DNA of 38,451 nucleotides, from contig DIDF01000080.1 of the NCBI GenBank assembly GCA_002418005.1, positions 17,059 through 55,509 of the forward strand, given 5' to 3'. The position numbers were made by a program, and so were the translations under genes. Position 1 is the first letter of the stretch; each line of letters begins with the position of its first letter. The DNA comes from Lactobacillaceae bacterium UBA5807 (lineage in GTDB: Bacteria > Bacillota > Bacilli > Lactobacillales > Lactobacillaceae). Of this stretch, positions 1 through 7,814 are shown one piece after another. The notes under the pieces were generated by a model. It saw only the letters and a list, made by a program, of their open reading frames with translations, was not told the origin of the DNA and made no database searches.

Positions 1-153
1 AAGGATGCTGTCGATGCAGTTGTTGGCCGTCCTCCTTATGTCAGTTTTGATGCTGACAAGCTTGAAGGTACTCTTGTTCGTCTTCCACAACGTGAAGAAC
101 TTGATGCTGATATTGATGAATCATTAATCGTTGAATACTACAACAAACTTTAA
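1..153 (+). CDS. rpsD: 30S ribosomal protein S4, C-terminal end (partial)
   Basis: Frame 1 is open from the window edge to the TAA at 151-153 and gives 50 residues. They contain the S4 C-terminal signature FDADKLEGTLVRLPQR followed by LIVEYYNKL, the usual end of bacterial S4. S4 binds 16S rRNA early in small-subunit assembly and often represses its own translation. The start and the RNA-binding N-terminal part lie outside the window. A strong terminator follows directly at 164-195, so this is the end of a transcription unit. Identification is by recognised sequence pattern. Confidence 0.93.
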   Translation, partial: KDAVDAVVGRPPYVSFDADKLEGTLVRLPQREELDADIDESLIVEYYNKL

Positions 154-163
154 TAATTCATTT

Positions 164-195
164 AAAACGCTTTGCGATACTGCAAAGCGTTTTTC
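164..195 (+). terminator. Rho-independent terminator after rpsD
   Basis: A 12-bp stem, AAAACGCTTTGC with GCAAAGCGTTTT, has a 6-nt loop and a T-rich tail. It sits 10 nt after the rpsD stop. A long reading frame can be drawn from a TTG inside this hairpin into rarA, but that TTG has no ribosome site. Confidence 0.9.
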
Positions 196-243
196 TTAAC
201 TTTAAATAAAAAATTAGTGATCAAAAATCAGAGGAGACTAACA

Positions 244-1515
244 GTGCAACAACCTCTTGCTTACAGGATGCGTCCAAAAAGAATTGAAGATATTGTCGGT
301 CAAAAACATCTTGTTGGCCCCGGAAAAATCATCAGTAGAATGGTCAAAGCCAAGTTACTATCATCAATGATTTTATACGGGCCACCTGGAACTGGAAAAA
401 CCAGTATTGCTAGTGCCATTGCTGGATCCACAAAATATGCTTTTCGAATTCTAAATGCGGCAACTGATACAAAAAAGGATCTCCAGATTGTCGCCGAAGA
501 AGCTAAAATGAGTGGCACTGTCGTGTTACTTCTTGATGAGATTCATCGTTTGGATAAGACTAAACAAGATTTTTTGCTCCCCCTACTGGAAAATGACTCA
601 ATTATTTTAATCGGCGCAACAACAGAGAATCCATACATCACCATTAATCCGGCAATTAGAAGTCGAACCCAAATCTTTGAAGTCCATCCTCTCAAACCAG
701 AAGAAATCAAAACTGCTATTAACCGCGCATTAAAAGACAAACAAAACGGTCTTGGGAATTTTGATGTTGATTTATCAGCTGAAGCGTTAAATTTGTTGGC
801 AAAAGGAACAGATGGTGATTTGAGAAGTTCCCTAAATGCCTTAGAATTAGCAGTGAAATCTACAACCCCTAAGAATGGCAAAATCAATGTGAGTCTAAGT
901 GTTGTAGAAGAATGTTTACAAAGAAAATCCCTTTACGCCGACAAGAACGGTGATGCTCATTATGGCGTTATTTCTGCTTTTCAAAAATCAATTCGAGGTT
1001 CCGATGTTGATGCGGCTCTACACTATGCCAGCCGTTTAATAGAAGCCGGTGATTTGATTTCTTTAATTCGTCGCTTGATTGTTATTGCCTACGAGGACAT
1101 TGGGCTTGCCAACCCGGCTGCATGTCAAAGAGCATTTACGGCTACTCAAGCAGCAAAACAACTAGGTTTACCGGAAGGAAGAATCCCCTTGGCAAATGCA
1201 ATAATCGAGTTATGTTTAAGTCCCAAATCTAATTCGGCCATGATAGCGATTGATGCAGCAGTTTCCCGCGTAAAAGAAGGCAACTTTGGTGATATTCCCG
1301 ACCATCTCAAGGATGCTCATTATAAAGGGGCAGCAAAACTTGGACATGGAACCACTTATAAGTACCCTCATGATTATCCTAACGACTGGGTTAAGCAGCA
1401 GTATTTACCGGATAAAATCAAGAATGATCATTACTATCAGCCAAAAGATAATGGTCGAATTGAAAAAGCGTTTAAAGAGCAATATTTAAAACTAAAGCAA
1501 GCTACAAAAGACTAA
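244..1515 (+). CDS. rarA: Replication-associated recombination protein A (AAA+ ATPase, MgsA/RarA)
   Basis: This is a 423-aa AAA+ ATPase of the RarA/MgsA/WRNIP1 family, which acts at stalled replication forks and on ssDNA gaps. The Walker A motif GPPGTGKTS is near residue 46 and Walker B VLLLDEIHR near residue 95. Sensor-like GATTENP follows, then the C-terminal MgsA helical domain with IVIAYEDIGLANP and HYKGAAKLGHG near the end. The start is GTG 244, preceded by GAGGAG at 231-236; an in-frame TTG at 172 lies inside the rpsD terminator and is rejected. The next gene begins within about 20 nt, so they are probably co-transcribed. Length matches the family (about 420-440 aa). Confidence 0.93.
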   Translation: MQQPLAYRMRPKRIEDIVGQKHLVGPGKIISRMVKAKLLSSMILYGPPGTGKTSIASAIAGSTKYAFRILNAATDTKKDLQIVAEEAKMSGTVVLLLDEIHRLDKTKQDFLLPLLENDSIILIGATTENPYITINPAIRSRTQIFEVHPLKPEEIKTAINRALKDKQNGLGNFDVDLSAEALNLLAKGTDGDLRSSLNALELAVKSTTPKNGKINVSLSVVEECLQRKSLYADKNGDAHYGVISAFQKSIRGSDVDAALHYASRLIEAGDLISLIRRLIVIAYEDIGLANPAACQRAFTATQAAKQLGLPEGRIPLANAIIELCLSPKSNSAMIAIDAAVSRVKEGNFGDIPDHLKDAHYKGAAKLGHGTTYKYPHDYPNDWVKQQYLPDKIKNDHYYQPKDNGRIEKAFKEQYLKLKQATKD

Positions 1516-1533
1516 AATATGGAGTTGAACGTT

Positions 1534-1836
1534 TTGTTAATTACTATATTGATGATTGTCATTGTTTTAATAGCTATATTTTTAAGTTACTATCTTTTTT
1601 CTCATTTAAATTCTGAAGCAGAATTTTTTAAATTGAAAGTCGCCAAGCATCCAGTTCTAAAAAAAGAAATGACGATTTCTGCTTGGTTACTTTTGATCTT
1701 AAGTATATTAACATTTATCTGTATGGCATTTAATAATCCACTTTTGGAAATAGCTGCCTTGATTATCCTAATATTGTCAGCAACCATCTGTGAAATGGTC
1801 TTAATGTCATATGTTATGAAAAATATTGGCAACTAA
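1534..1836 (+). CDS. Small integral membrane protein (possible DUF3899 family)
   Basis: A protein of about 100 residues is predicted, with three strongly hydrophobic segments: near the N-terminus, in the middle (AWLLLILSILTFICMAF) and near the C-terminus (IAALIILILSATICEMV). A short polar stretch (EFFKLKVAKHPVLKKE) separates the first two. It resembles the small DUF3899 membrane proteins found next to rarA in lactobacilli, but no function is established and I assign none. The start is uncertain: ATG 1519 has no ribosome site, whereas TTG 1534 lies 9 nt after GGAG (1521-1524), so TTG 1534 is preferred. The gene follows rarA closely and is likely translated from the same mRNA. Confidence 0.7.
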   Translation: MLITILMIVIVLIAIFLSYYLFSHLNSEAEFFKLKVAKHPVLKKEMTISAWLLLILSILTFICMAFNNPLLEIAALIILILSATICEMVLMSYVMKNIGN

Positions 1837-1879
1837 TGTTAATTAAATTAATAAATCAGTGAAACACTAGGATAATCCT

Positions 1880-1907
1880 TTGTAATTTAAAAAAAATAAC
1901 GTACAAT
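1880..1907 (+). promoter_or_regulatory. Promoter of the universal stress protein gene
   Basis: A -35 TTGTAA (1880-1885) and a -10 TACAAT (1902-1907) are 16 nt apart, about 30 nt before the ribosome site of the usp gene. This is a sigma-A type match by eye. Confidence 0.55.
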
Positions 1908-1940
1908 TAAGTTAAATAGGAATTACAAGGGGTGGATATG

Positions 1941-2426
1941 ATGATCCAACAATACAAGGAAATTTTAGTACCAGTTGATGGTTCATATGAAGCCGAACTG
2001 GCCTTTAAAAAAGGAATTGCTGTCGCATTACGAAATAAGGCATCGCTTCATTTAGTACACGTTATTGATACAAGAGCTTTTCAAAATATTTCTAGCTTTG
2101 ATACATCAATGGTTGAACAAGTTACTGATACTGCAAAAACTACTCTTGATAAGTATATTGCAGAGGCAAAAAAAGCTGGACTTGACGATGTCGACTACTC
2201 GATCGAATATGGTTCACCAAAAACGGTTATCGCTCATGATATTCCAACTAATCTAAACATTGATCTAATTATGATTGGTGCCACAGGATTAAATGCAGTT
2301 GAACGACTTTTAATTGGTTCGGTTACCGAATATGTTACCAGAACAGCAATTTGTGATGTTTTGGTTGTTAGAACTGGATTGGATAATAAGCCTGCAGTTG
2401 CTCCAGCAAAAAGTAGAAATAACTAA
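1941..2426 (+). CDS. Universal stress protein UspA family
   Basis: This is a 161-aa single-domain Usp protein. The N-terminus ILVPVDGS carries the conserved Asp, and the C-terminal ATP-binding loop GATGLNAVERLLIGSVTEYV fits the G-2x-G-9x-G(S/T) pattern of ATP-binding Usp proteins. Such proteins are cytosolic and induced by stress; the exact role here is unknown. The tail ends in a low-complexity PAVAPAKSRNN. A strong AAGGGG site (1927-1932) precedes tandem ATGs at 1938 and 1941. ATG 1941 has the better spacing (8 nt), and an in-frame GTG at 1932 overlaps the ribosome site. The gene has its own promoter and terminator, so it is monocistronic. Confidence 0.9.
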   Translation: MIQQYKEILVPVDGSYEAELAFKKGIAVALRNKASLHLVHVIDTRAFQNISSFDTSMVEQVTDTAKTTLDKYIAEAKKAGLDDVDYSIEYGSPKTVIAHDIPTNLNIDLIMIGATGLNAVERLLIGSVTEYVTRTAICDVLVVRTGLDNKPAVAPAKSRNN

Positions 2427-2440
2427 TAACTTTTTAACCA

Positions 2441-2480
2441 AAAATGACGTAAAGCAATTCATGCTTTACGTCATTTTTTA
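2441..2480 (+). terminator. Rho-independent terminator after usp (usable on both strands)
   Basis: A perfect 16-bp stem, AAAATGACGTAAAGCA with TGCTTTACGTCATTTT, has a 5-nt loop and a T run. It lies 15 nt after the usp stop and faces the 3' end of the regulator on the other strand, which it may also terminate. Confidence 0.92.
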
Positions 2481-2498
2481 TTTATAATTTAGAGAGAA

Positions 2499-3382
2499 TT
2501 AAATATCCCAAATAGGTTCGTTAGATAAGTTATTCCGGTAATATCCCATCATTTCAAAAAACTTGGCATACTTCTTCTCAATTTTTGTCATCAAAGAAAA
2601 ATTTCCGGCACTTTTTGCATGAGCCCATGCCTCAAATGTTCAGAGAACCCCTGCTTTTGTTTTCCAAGCGCCCGCAATGACCTTGCCCGAAAATCCTTTA
2701 AAAAATCCAACTTGTAGTGGTATTTTTGGCTCAACAAAAATGTTTCTACCTCAGCGGATAAATCAATCACTCGCTGAAATTCTTGCAGCTCATATAATTC
2801 TGAAAGGATCTCAATAATTAAATCAGTATTTCTGGAGTAATCTTGCTTTTTAGCAAGTTTAATAGTTCTTAATACTGAAACTGCCTGTTCTAAAAACTCA
2901 AGACTTTTCTTGGGCGCTTGTTTTCTTTTCCACACTGTAGCCATACCATAATTTGACCACGCAATATAAAAATCGACTTTGTCTTCCAGAGGTCGGCTAA
3001 TCACTTTGGTAAAATGAAAAGCTGCCTCATCCAGGTTATGATAGTATCCCAAGTTAATATGTCCGAGGATACATTCATATCTTATTTGCTGAAAACTATT
3101 ATTAACTTTTTCCACTGGAATTTCTTCAAAACTTAAGGCTGCCTTAGCAAAATTATGATGAACAAGATGATTCTCGACTTGTTTTAGTCTTTTCAACTCT
3201 TTTGTCTTGGGGTGATTTATATCTTCTAATTCTAAATGAAGTCGTTCACAGATTTGCGATAAAGTATTAAATCGCGTCACTTTATCAAATTTTTCAATTC
3301 CACTAATTGTTCCTTGAGAACAAATGCCTTTTGCTAGATCTGCTTGTGATAGTCCAAGCTTGACCCTTGTTTTTTTAATCAA
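2499..3382 (-). pseudogene. XRE-family regulator with TPR-like domain (Rgg/PlcR-type), apparently frameshifted
   Basis: The N-terminal HTH contains LGLSQADLAKGICSQGTISG, followed by helical repeats typical of Rgg/PlcR/ComR-like peptide-sensing regulators of about 290 aa. The open frame from TTG 3382 ends at 2591 after 263 aa. A convincing native C-terminus continues in the -1 frame to a TAA at 2499-2501, with AWAHAKSAGNFSLMTKIEKK followed by YAKFFEMM. The joined length is about 294 codons. The shift lies near 2625-2660; a stop in the second frame at 2640-2642 limits where a single indel could be. The N-terminus is also odd: the normal start should be some residues upstream (INGSLIKKTR), yet no ATG/GTG/TTG is in frame there, and AAAGGA (3424-3429) stands before ATT codons. 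Likely a decaying gene, or a truncated but functional protein. Confidence 0.7.
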
Positions 3383-3444
3383 TGATCCATTAATTTTGTT
3401 AACATCATATTTTTTAATAATAAAATCCTTTCAGTTCATCTCTC

Positions 3445-3493
3445 AGTTTCCTAACTGGAAACTAGTATAACGAATTAAAAGGATAGTTGGCAA
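3445..3493 (-). promoter_or_regulatory. Promoter and operator-like palindrome of the XRE regulator
   Basis: On the minus strand, -35 TTGCCA (3488-3493) and -10 TATACT (3464-3469) are 18 nt apart. Directly downstream, over the expected start point, is a 7-bp inverted repeat AGTTTCC-5 nt-GGAAACT (3445-3463). That position suits autorepression by the XRE protein, which is inference. Confidence 0.65.
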
Positions 3494-3507
3494 TTTTAAA
3501 AACTGAG

Positions 3508-4059
3508 TTAACGAAAATCGCAATCCAACAAGTGATCGTTCACTACACCCACGGCTTGCAGATAACTATAAAGAGTCACCTTACCAATTCTGGCAAATCC
3601 CTTTGCTTTAAAGGGTCCGAGAAATTTTTTTAGAAATTCCGAATAGTCTTCAGTTTGGGGAGCAGACTGAAGCAAATGATCAAGCTGAGTAAAATTGACC
3701 GGCTCCCAAGTTAGATTAACCAAAATATTTGGATTAGATTTAACTATTTTAGCATTTTCAATTAACGCAGTAATCTTCGCACGATTTCTGATGACTTTTT
3801 TATTTTGCAGAAACTTTTGGATGTCCTTATCCGAACACTTGGCAAGGTAGTTAACCGAGAAATCCTTAAACGTCTCATCCATCCCATCTTCAAATTTTAA
3901 AACGGTATCAAATGTCAGACCAGCCTGCATAATTTCTAGTGATAGGGCTTTAAATAATTTAGCCGAGTCAAATGTTGGTTTGCCCCAAACGGTATCGTGG
4001 TAAATCATTAACTGTGGGCTTTTAGTAGCCCATGGGCAACGTTTTACGATTACAATCAT
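3508..4059 (-). CDS. tag: DNA-3-methyladenine glycosylase I
   Basis: This 183-aa base-excision enzyme removes 3-methyladenine from alkylated DNA (Tag family, HhH fold). Visible landmarks are KRCPWA at residues 6-11, YHDTVWG at 20-26, QAGLTFDTVL near 46, VIRNRAKI near 90 and GVVNDHLLDC at the end. The zinc-binding set of E. coli Tag (Cys4, His17, His175, Cys179) is matched by Cys8, His21, His176 and Cys180, so the protein looks complete. ATG 4059 abuts an AGGGG sequence with no spacer, an unusual arrangement, and no other start codon lies before KRCPW. It lies between the regulator and the GDPD gene on the same strand. Confidence 0.93.
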   Translation of the reverse strand: MIVIVKRCPWATKSPQLMIYHDTVWGKPTFDSAKLFKALSLEIMQAGLTFDTVLKFEDGMDETFKDFSVNYLAKCSDKDIQKFLQNKKVIRNRAKITALIENAKIVKSNPNILVNLTWEPVNFTQLDHLLQSAPQTEDYSEFLKKFLGPFKAKGFARIGKVTLYSYLQAVGVVNDHLLDCDFR

Positions 4060-4085
4060 CCCCTAACAAAGATAAATACGAAAAA

Positions 4086-5594
4086 TTAGGAATAATTCAT
4101 CAAAGAATTTAGCAACAACAAAGAATAATTTTGAGGAGTATTTTGATTAAGACCCCGTAATAGATCAGCCCTGTCTGTGATTTGCCCGTTTACACCCATT
4201 AAGATAAGTCTCCTCATTCCTAAAGGATTATCATCAGTCCAGGAATAAATTGGCCGGCCAGTCTCTTTCAGTTGTGAAATCAAAAAGTTGTTAAGCGTTA
4301 TGTGTTGGATAGAATAAAAATCAACTTGATATCCTCTTAAATCACTGAAATTTAGCATTGTCACAAGGCCAACTTTTATCTGTGGAATAATTTTTTTTAC
4401 CTGGCGTAAATATGGGTACCCAACAGAGTGCACCATGTCCTGACCAGAAATTAATTGGCTTTTAAATTGTTTAGCAAATCTAGTCCCCATATTGGGATCA
4501 GAATGATTAGTAACTTTTAATTCAACAATTATTTTCTGGCCATTTCTTTTAGCGTCTCGAAGATAACTATTAAAAAGCTCAACTTTTTTGGCTCGTTGAA
4601 CATCTTTTAAAGTCAAATCATTTACCAAATAACTTTTACCGCTAATTATAATATTGTCGTCATGCTGAACAATAAAATGATGGTCCCTAGTTTCTTGGAC
4701 GTCCATTTCTGAATAAGGAAAGTGAAGCGAACTAGTCTTATTTAGCGATTGCATATTATTAGCTGGACCATCATTATTAACAACCCCTCGGTGGGCAATA
4801 ATTGTTTGCGGTTGATCGTAAAAGTTGTATTTTGTAAAAGTTAACCCACTAAAGAATGCTGAAATTAACATTAGCCCAAGGACAGGGTATAAATTTCTCC
4901 GCGGCTTAATTTCAGCAAAATTAATCCCCACCACATCAAAAACGATTAACGTCTGAAAAGCTAGAACCCCAATGTCAATTAAGACTTGGCTGATTATGAC
5001 CAAAATTTGGTTCACAAAAAGATAGTTTATTCCAGCAATTAAACCAATGTAAATCCAGGTCGTAACAAGCATTGCAATCAACCTAAAGAAGTTGTCCAAA
5101 CTGTCTTTAAAACTTGTTTGCTTCTTTGCTTCACTAAATAAAGTCGATAAAGATAAATTAGGTCTTTCAATTAAGATCTGAAATATGGACCTGAATCTCA
5201 AGGAGCAGAGAAGGATCAAAATGTAAATCACAGCCAAAATGATTAAAATTTTAATTCGATTTATTGTCAGGAAGGTAAATTCAGTACCATTGAGGCCAAA
5301 GCTAGTTTTAAGAATTCCCGTAAAGCCAAAAAGTCCAAGCGGCATTAGTAACAAAAAAAACCAAAGTCCGGCAAGGCTAAACGTGACGTAAGGCAATCCT
5401 AAAACAAGGTTATCGCGAGAAAATGAAAACTTACAACTTGATATCAAGAGATTCAAAAATGAAATAAAAAATAGAATAAACCCAGTCCAAGTAATTAAAA
5501 CTGAGGGAAAAGTTATAACAAAAAATCGAATAAAAAGATTAATCGCAATAAATCCCCAAAAGTAATTTACAATTTTATTTGAGCCAGTATTCAT
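4086..5594 (-). CDS. Glycerophosphodiester phosphodiesterase with N-terminal membrane domain
   Basis: This 502-aa protein has two parts. Residues 1 to about 250 form roughly six to seven hydrophobic segments (GDPD membrane domain). Residues about 260-485 form a GDPD TIM barrel. The barrel starts with IIAHRG (His268), has EMDVQETRD (Glu296, Asp298) and VQHDD (His311), and keeps KIIVELK and YSWTDDN later. These are the metal and general acid/base positions of the family. GDPDs hydrolyse glycerophosphodiesters to glycerol-3-phosphate; the substrate of this membrane-anchored type (deacylated lipids or teichoic acid parts) is not known from sequence. It is somewhat shorter than the ~590 aa often seen in the group. 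The gap to ddl holds a terminator, so it probably has its own promoter, which I could not locate. Confidence 0.88.
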   Translation of the reverse strand: MNTGSNKIVNYFWGFIAINLFIRFFVITFPSVLITWTGFILFFISFLNLLISSCKFSFSRDNLVLGLPYVTFSLAGLWFFLLLMPLGLFGFTGILKTSFGLNGTEFTFLTINRIKILIILAVIYILILLCSLRFRSIFQILIERPNLSLSTLFSEAKKQTSFKDSLDNFFRLIAMLVTTWIYIGLIAGINYLFVNQILVIISQVLIDIGVLAFQTLIVFDVVGINFAEIKPRRNLYPVLGLMLISAFFSGLTFTKYNFYDQPQTIIAHRGVVNNDGPANNMQSLNKTSSLHFPYSEMDVQETRDHHFIVQHDDNIIISGKSYLVNDLTLKDVQRAKKVELFNSYLRDAKRNGQKIIVELKVTNHSDPNMGTRFAKQFKSQLISGQDMVHSVGYPYLRQVKKIIPQIKVGLVTMLNFSDLRGYQVDFYSIQHITLNNFLISQLKETGRPIYSWTDDNPLGMRRLILMGVNGQITDRADLLRGLNQNTPQNYSLLLLNSLMNYS

Positions 5595-5652
5595 AGTAAT
5601 TTTTCTTCTCTCTGATCGTTAATTCATTATGTCTAAATCATTTAATAAGCAA

Positions 5653-5697
5653 TAAAACGGCAGTTTCCCAGACTCTAGGTTGACTGTCGTTTTTTTG
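5653..5697 (-). terminator. Terminator downstream of ddl
   Basis: On the minus strand CGACAGT pairs imperfectly with ACTGCCG around an inner loop and is followed by TTTTATT; on the plus strand the same hairpin is followed by seven T. It lies just after the ddl stop. Confidence 0.65.
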
Positions 5698-5700
5698 TTT

Positions 5701-6843
5701 TTATTCATTAATTTTTTGATCACTTGGATCCAAAGGTTTGAAATCATGCAGTATTTTTGACTGAAATTCAAACTCCTCTTGCGCCAACTTAATCAAACGG
5801 TCGATGAGATCCTCATAGGAAATTCCTGAAGCCAAAAAGAGTTGAGGATATAAACTGATATTTGTAAAACCAGGAATAGTGTTAACTTCACTAACGTAGG
5901 GTTTACCTTGGCCAGAAACCAAAAAGTCGATTCTCGCCATGCCTTTTAGACCTAACGCCTTATAAGAATCCAGCCCCATTTGAGTTAACTGCTTGTTAAG
6001 AGTATCAGGAATATCTACTGGGACATCAAATTTTACCTTACTTGCATCAACAAACTTGTTGTCATAAGTATAAAAGGCGTCGCCTTTGGGAACCTTAATC
6101 GCTCCTACCTTAGAAGCAATTGGATCTTGATTTCCAAGAATTGAAATTTCTAATTCTTCTGGACCTTCGATTGCTTCTTCCACTAAAACTTTTTCGTCAT
6201 AGCGAAAGGCATCTGCTAATCCAGATACAAATTGTGCTTTTGTTTCAACTTTATGAATGCCAACGGAAGAGCCCTGATTAGCCGGTTTAAGAAACAAAAT
6301 CTTTCCCAACTCATCTACTAAATCTTCATAAGAATAATTGTTCGCAGTCTGAGGAGTTAAAAGTTCATACTTGGTATTTGAAATGCCAGCTAAAGTTAAA
6401 ATCCGCTTGGTGATATCTTTATCAAAGCCCATTGCGGAACCAAGAATTGGGGTACCAACATAAGGCTTTTGCAAAAGTCTCAAGAGACCCTGAATTGTGC
6501 CATCCTCACCAATATTCCCGTGAATCATAGGAAAGTAAACGTCAATGTCACTTTCCTTACTCAAGTTAATAATTGGTGCTAAAGGATTTTTAAGATCCGC
6601 CTTTGCCATTTCTTCAGCAGCAACTTTATCTTCAGGTTCACCATCAAAGACCCTGGCCGAATCCTCATGGCTCAAAAAATACCCATTTTTAGTCATTAAA
6701 AACAAACTAATATCGTATTTGCTTTTATCCATGGCATCATAAATATTATGGGCCGACCGCTTAGAAACATCATGCTCTGATGAATTACCACCAAAGAGCA
6801 GCCCCACGTGGAGCTTCTTATTATTTTTCATAAAAAATTTCAT
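5701..6843 (-). CDS. ddl: D-alanine--D-alanine/D-lactate ligase (Phe-type Ddl)
   Basis: This 380-aa ATP-grasp ligase makes the terminal D-Ala-D-X unit of peptidoglycan precursors. The N-terminus has VGLLFGGNSSEHDVS; IHGNIGEDGTIQGLL (near 107) and FLKPANQGSSVG (near 184) are ATP-grasp and omega-loop signatures, and SEVNTIPGFTNISLYP is the C-terminal metal/substrate motif. The specificity position that is Tyr in D-Ala-D-Ala ligases (KY) is Phe here (DNKF, Phe264). This is the type linked to D-Ala-D-Lac synthesis and intrinsic vancomycin resistance in Leuconostoc and many lactobacilli. The start may be ATG 6843 (GGG directly before it) or ATG 6831. Monocistronic by its terminator. Confidence 0.93.
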   Translation of the reverse strand: MKFFMKNNKKLHVGLLFGGNSSEHDVSKRSAHNIYDAMDKSKYDISLFLMTKNGYFLSHEDSARVFDGEPEDKVAAEEMAKADLKNPLAPIINLSKESDIDVYFPMIHGNIGEDGTIQGLLRLLQKPYVGTPILGSAMGFDKDITKRILTLAGISNTKYELLTPQTANNYSYEDLVDELGKILFLKPANQGSSVGIHKVETKAQFVSGLADAFRYDEKVLVEEAIEGPEELEISILGNQDPIASKVGAIKVPKGDAFYTYDNKFVDASKVKFDVPVDIPDTLNKQLTQMGLDSYKALGLKGMARIDFLVSGQGKPYVSEVNTIPGFTNISLYPQLFLASGISYEDLIDRLIKLAQEEFEFQSKILHDFKPLDPSDQKINE

Positions 6844-6911
6844 CCCATTCGTTAGTTATCAGAAACTTAAGTATACCATGAATTAAAGTAAATTTCTTGG
6901 TATTCAAAGAC

Positions 6912-7045
6912 AAAAAGAGATTGAAACTTCAACGGTTTAGCTTCCAAAGGTTCAGGCGAATCTTGAAAAACATTTTGATTTTCGCTGATTTAAAACATTT
7001 GCTTAACCTTAAGAACCTGCCCAAAGTTTCGATCTCTCTTTTTTT
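6912..7045. repeat. 134-nt imperfect inverted-repeat element between ddl and the ABC permease
   Basis: Outer arms (6917-6929 GAGATTGAAACTT; 7024-7036 AAGTTTCGATCTC) pair with one mismatch and are flanked by A and T runs, so either strand would end in a hairpin plus T tail. Inside, GGTTTAGC (6934-6941) can pair with GCTTAACC (7001-7008), AGGTTC (6948-6953) with GAACCT (7013-7018), and GCGAA (6956-6960) with TTCGC (6980-6984). The first two inner pairings cross each other. It overlaps the stop codon of the permease gene. It may be a bidirectional terminator, a dispersed intergenic repeat or a structured RNA. Confidence 0.6.
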
Positions 7046-7814
7046 ACTCTCTCTTCAGCTGCTTCTTTGAAAAGAAAAATCTAGCAATTGCGGCAAAAAC
7101 TATACTAAAGACCAATAAGAATGAGATCAATGGGAAAGGATTCAATTGATTTCCTGCATTGAAACCGACAACTAGTTTAAACAAATTCAACATCCAAGTT
7201 CCTTTATAGGCCATAGAATGCCATAAACTAGTCGCAATAAAAATTAAGATAATCCCGATAATTGGAATTCCGATCACCATGAGCCTTTGCAGCCTTTTTG
7301 ACAACAATGACATTGCACTTCCAAATGCCATGACAAAAGTAACCAGACAAATAAGCAAAAGACCACTCATTAAATAATTAAATAAAACACTGGCAAAAAC
7401 ATTATGAAAGAACCCAGCATAAGAGCCCATAAACAAATTGAACCGTTCATAACCAACCAAAGGGATTTGAATTAAGTACCCAAACAACAAATTAATGAAA
7501 TCCCCAATCAAAATTAAAATCATTAACGTACTTAACTTACCGATAAAAAAAGTCCTTCTCGAAATACCATTTTGAATAAACATTTTAAAACTTTCATAGG
7601 AGATCGAACTAATCACGATTAAATAAATTGAAAAGACCGTCCCAAAAGGCATATTTTTTAAAATTGAAGTAAAAGAAAAGTATTTTAAAGTCCCAGTCAA
7701 AAGATTTATTAAAAACGGAAGAACCATCAGGATAGCAAAAGTGTATAGATAAGTGTAAATTAAAGTTTTGATATCCTTAGTGAGTAACATTTTAGTGACT
7801 TGCCTAATTTTCAC
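7044..7814 (-). CDS. ABC transporter permease subunit (GntR-linked)
   Basis: About 256 residues with six hydrophobic segments, e.g. LIYTYLYTFAILMVLPFLI near the N-terminus and PLISFLLVFSIVFAAIARFF near the end. It is the membrane partner of the ATPase encoded directly upstream; the layout is that of small ABC-2-like exporters under YtrA-type GntR control. The substrate is unknown; antimicrobial-peptide or cell-wall stress export is a common role in such operons, but this is inference. A strong AAAGGTGG site is 8 nt before GTG 7814, so that start is chosen over GTG 7826. It overlaps the ATPase gene by 11 nt, suggesting translational coupling. The stop lies inside the inverted repeat that probably ends the operon. 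Confidence 0.82.
   Translation of the reverse strand: MKIRQVTKMLLTKDIKTLIYTYLYTFAILMVLPFLINLLTGTLKYFSFTSILKNMPFGTVFSIYLIVISSISYESFKMFIQNGISRRTFFIGKLSTLMILILIGDFINLLFGYLIQIPLVGYERFNLFMGSYAGFFHNVFASVLFNYLMSGLLLICLVTFVMAFGSAMSLLSKRLQRLMVIGIPIIGIILIFIATSLWHSMAYKGTWMLNLFKLVVGFNAGNQLNPFPLISFLLVFSIVFAAIARFFFSKKQLKRE

Noticed and set aside
172..243. Upstream extension of rarA from TTG 172
   Set aside because: The TTG lies inside the rpsD terminator hairpin and has no ribosome site; GTG 244 has GAGGAG at good spacing.
3379..3408. Nine-codon leader peptide upstream of the XRE gene
   Set aside because: The ATG lies 15 nt or more from the AAAGGA site and the peptide has no feature; overlap with the TTG start may be chance.
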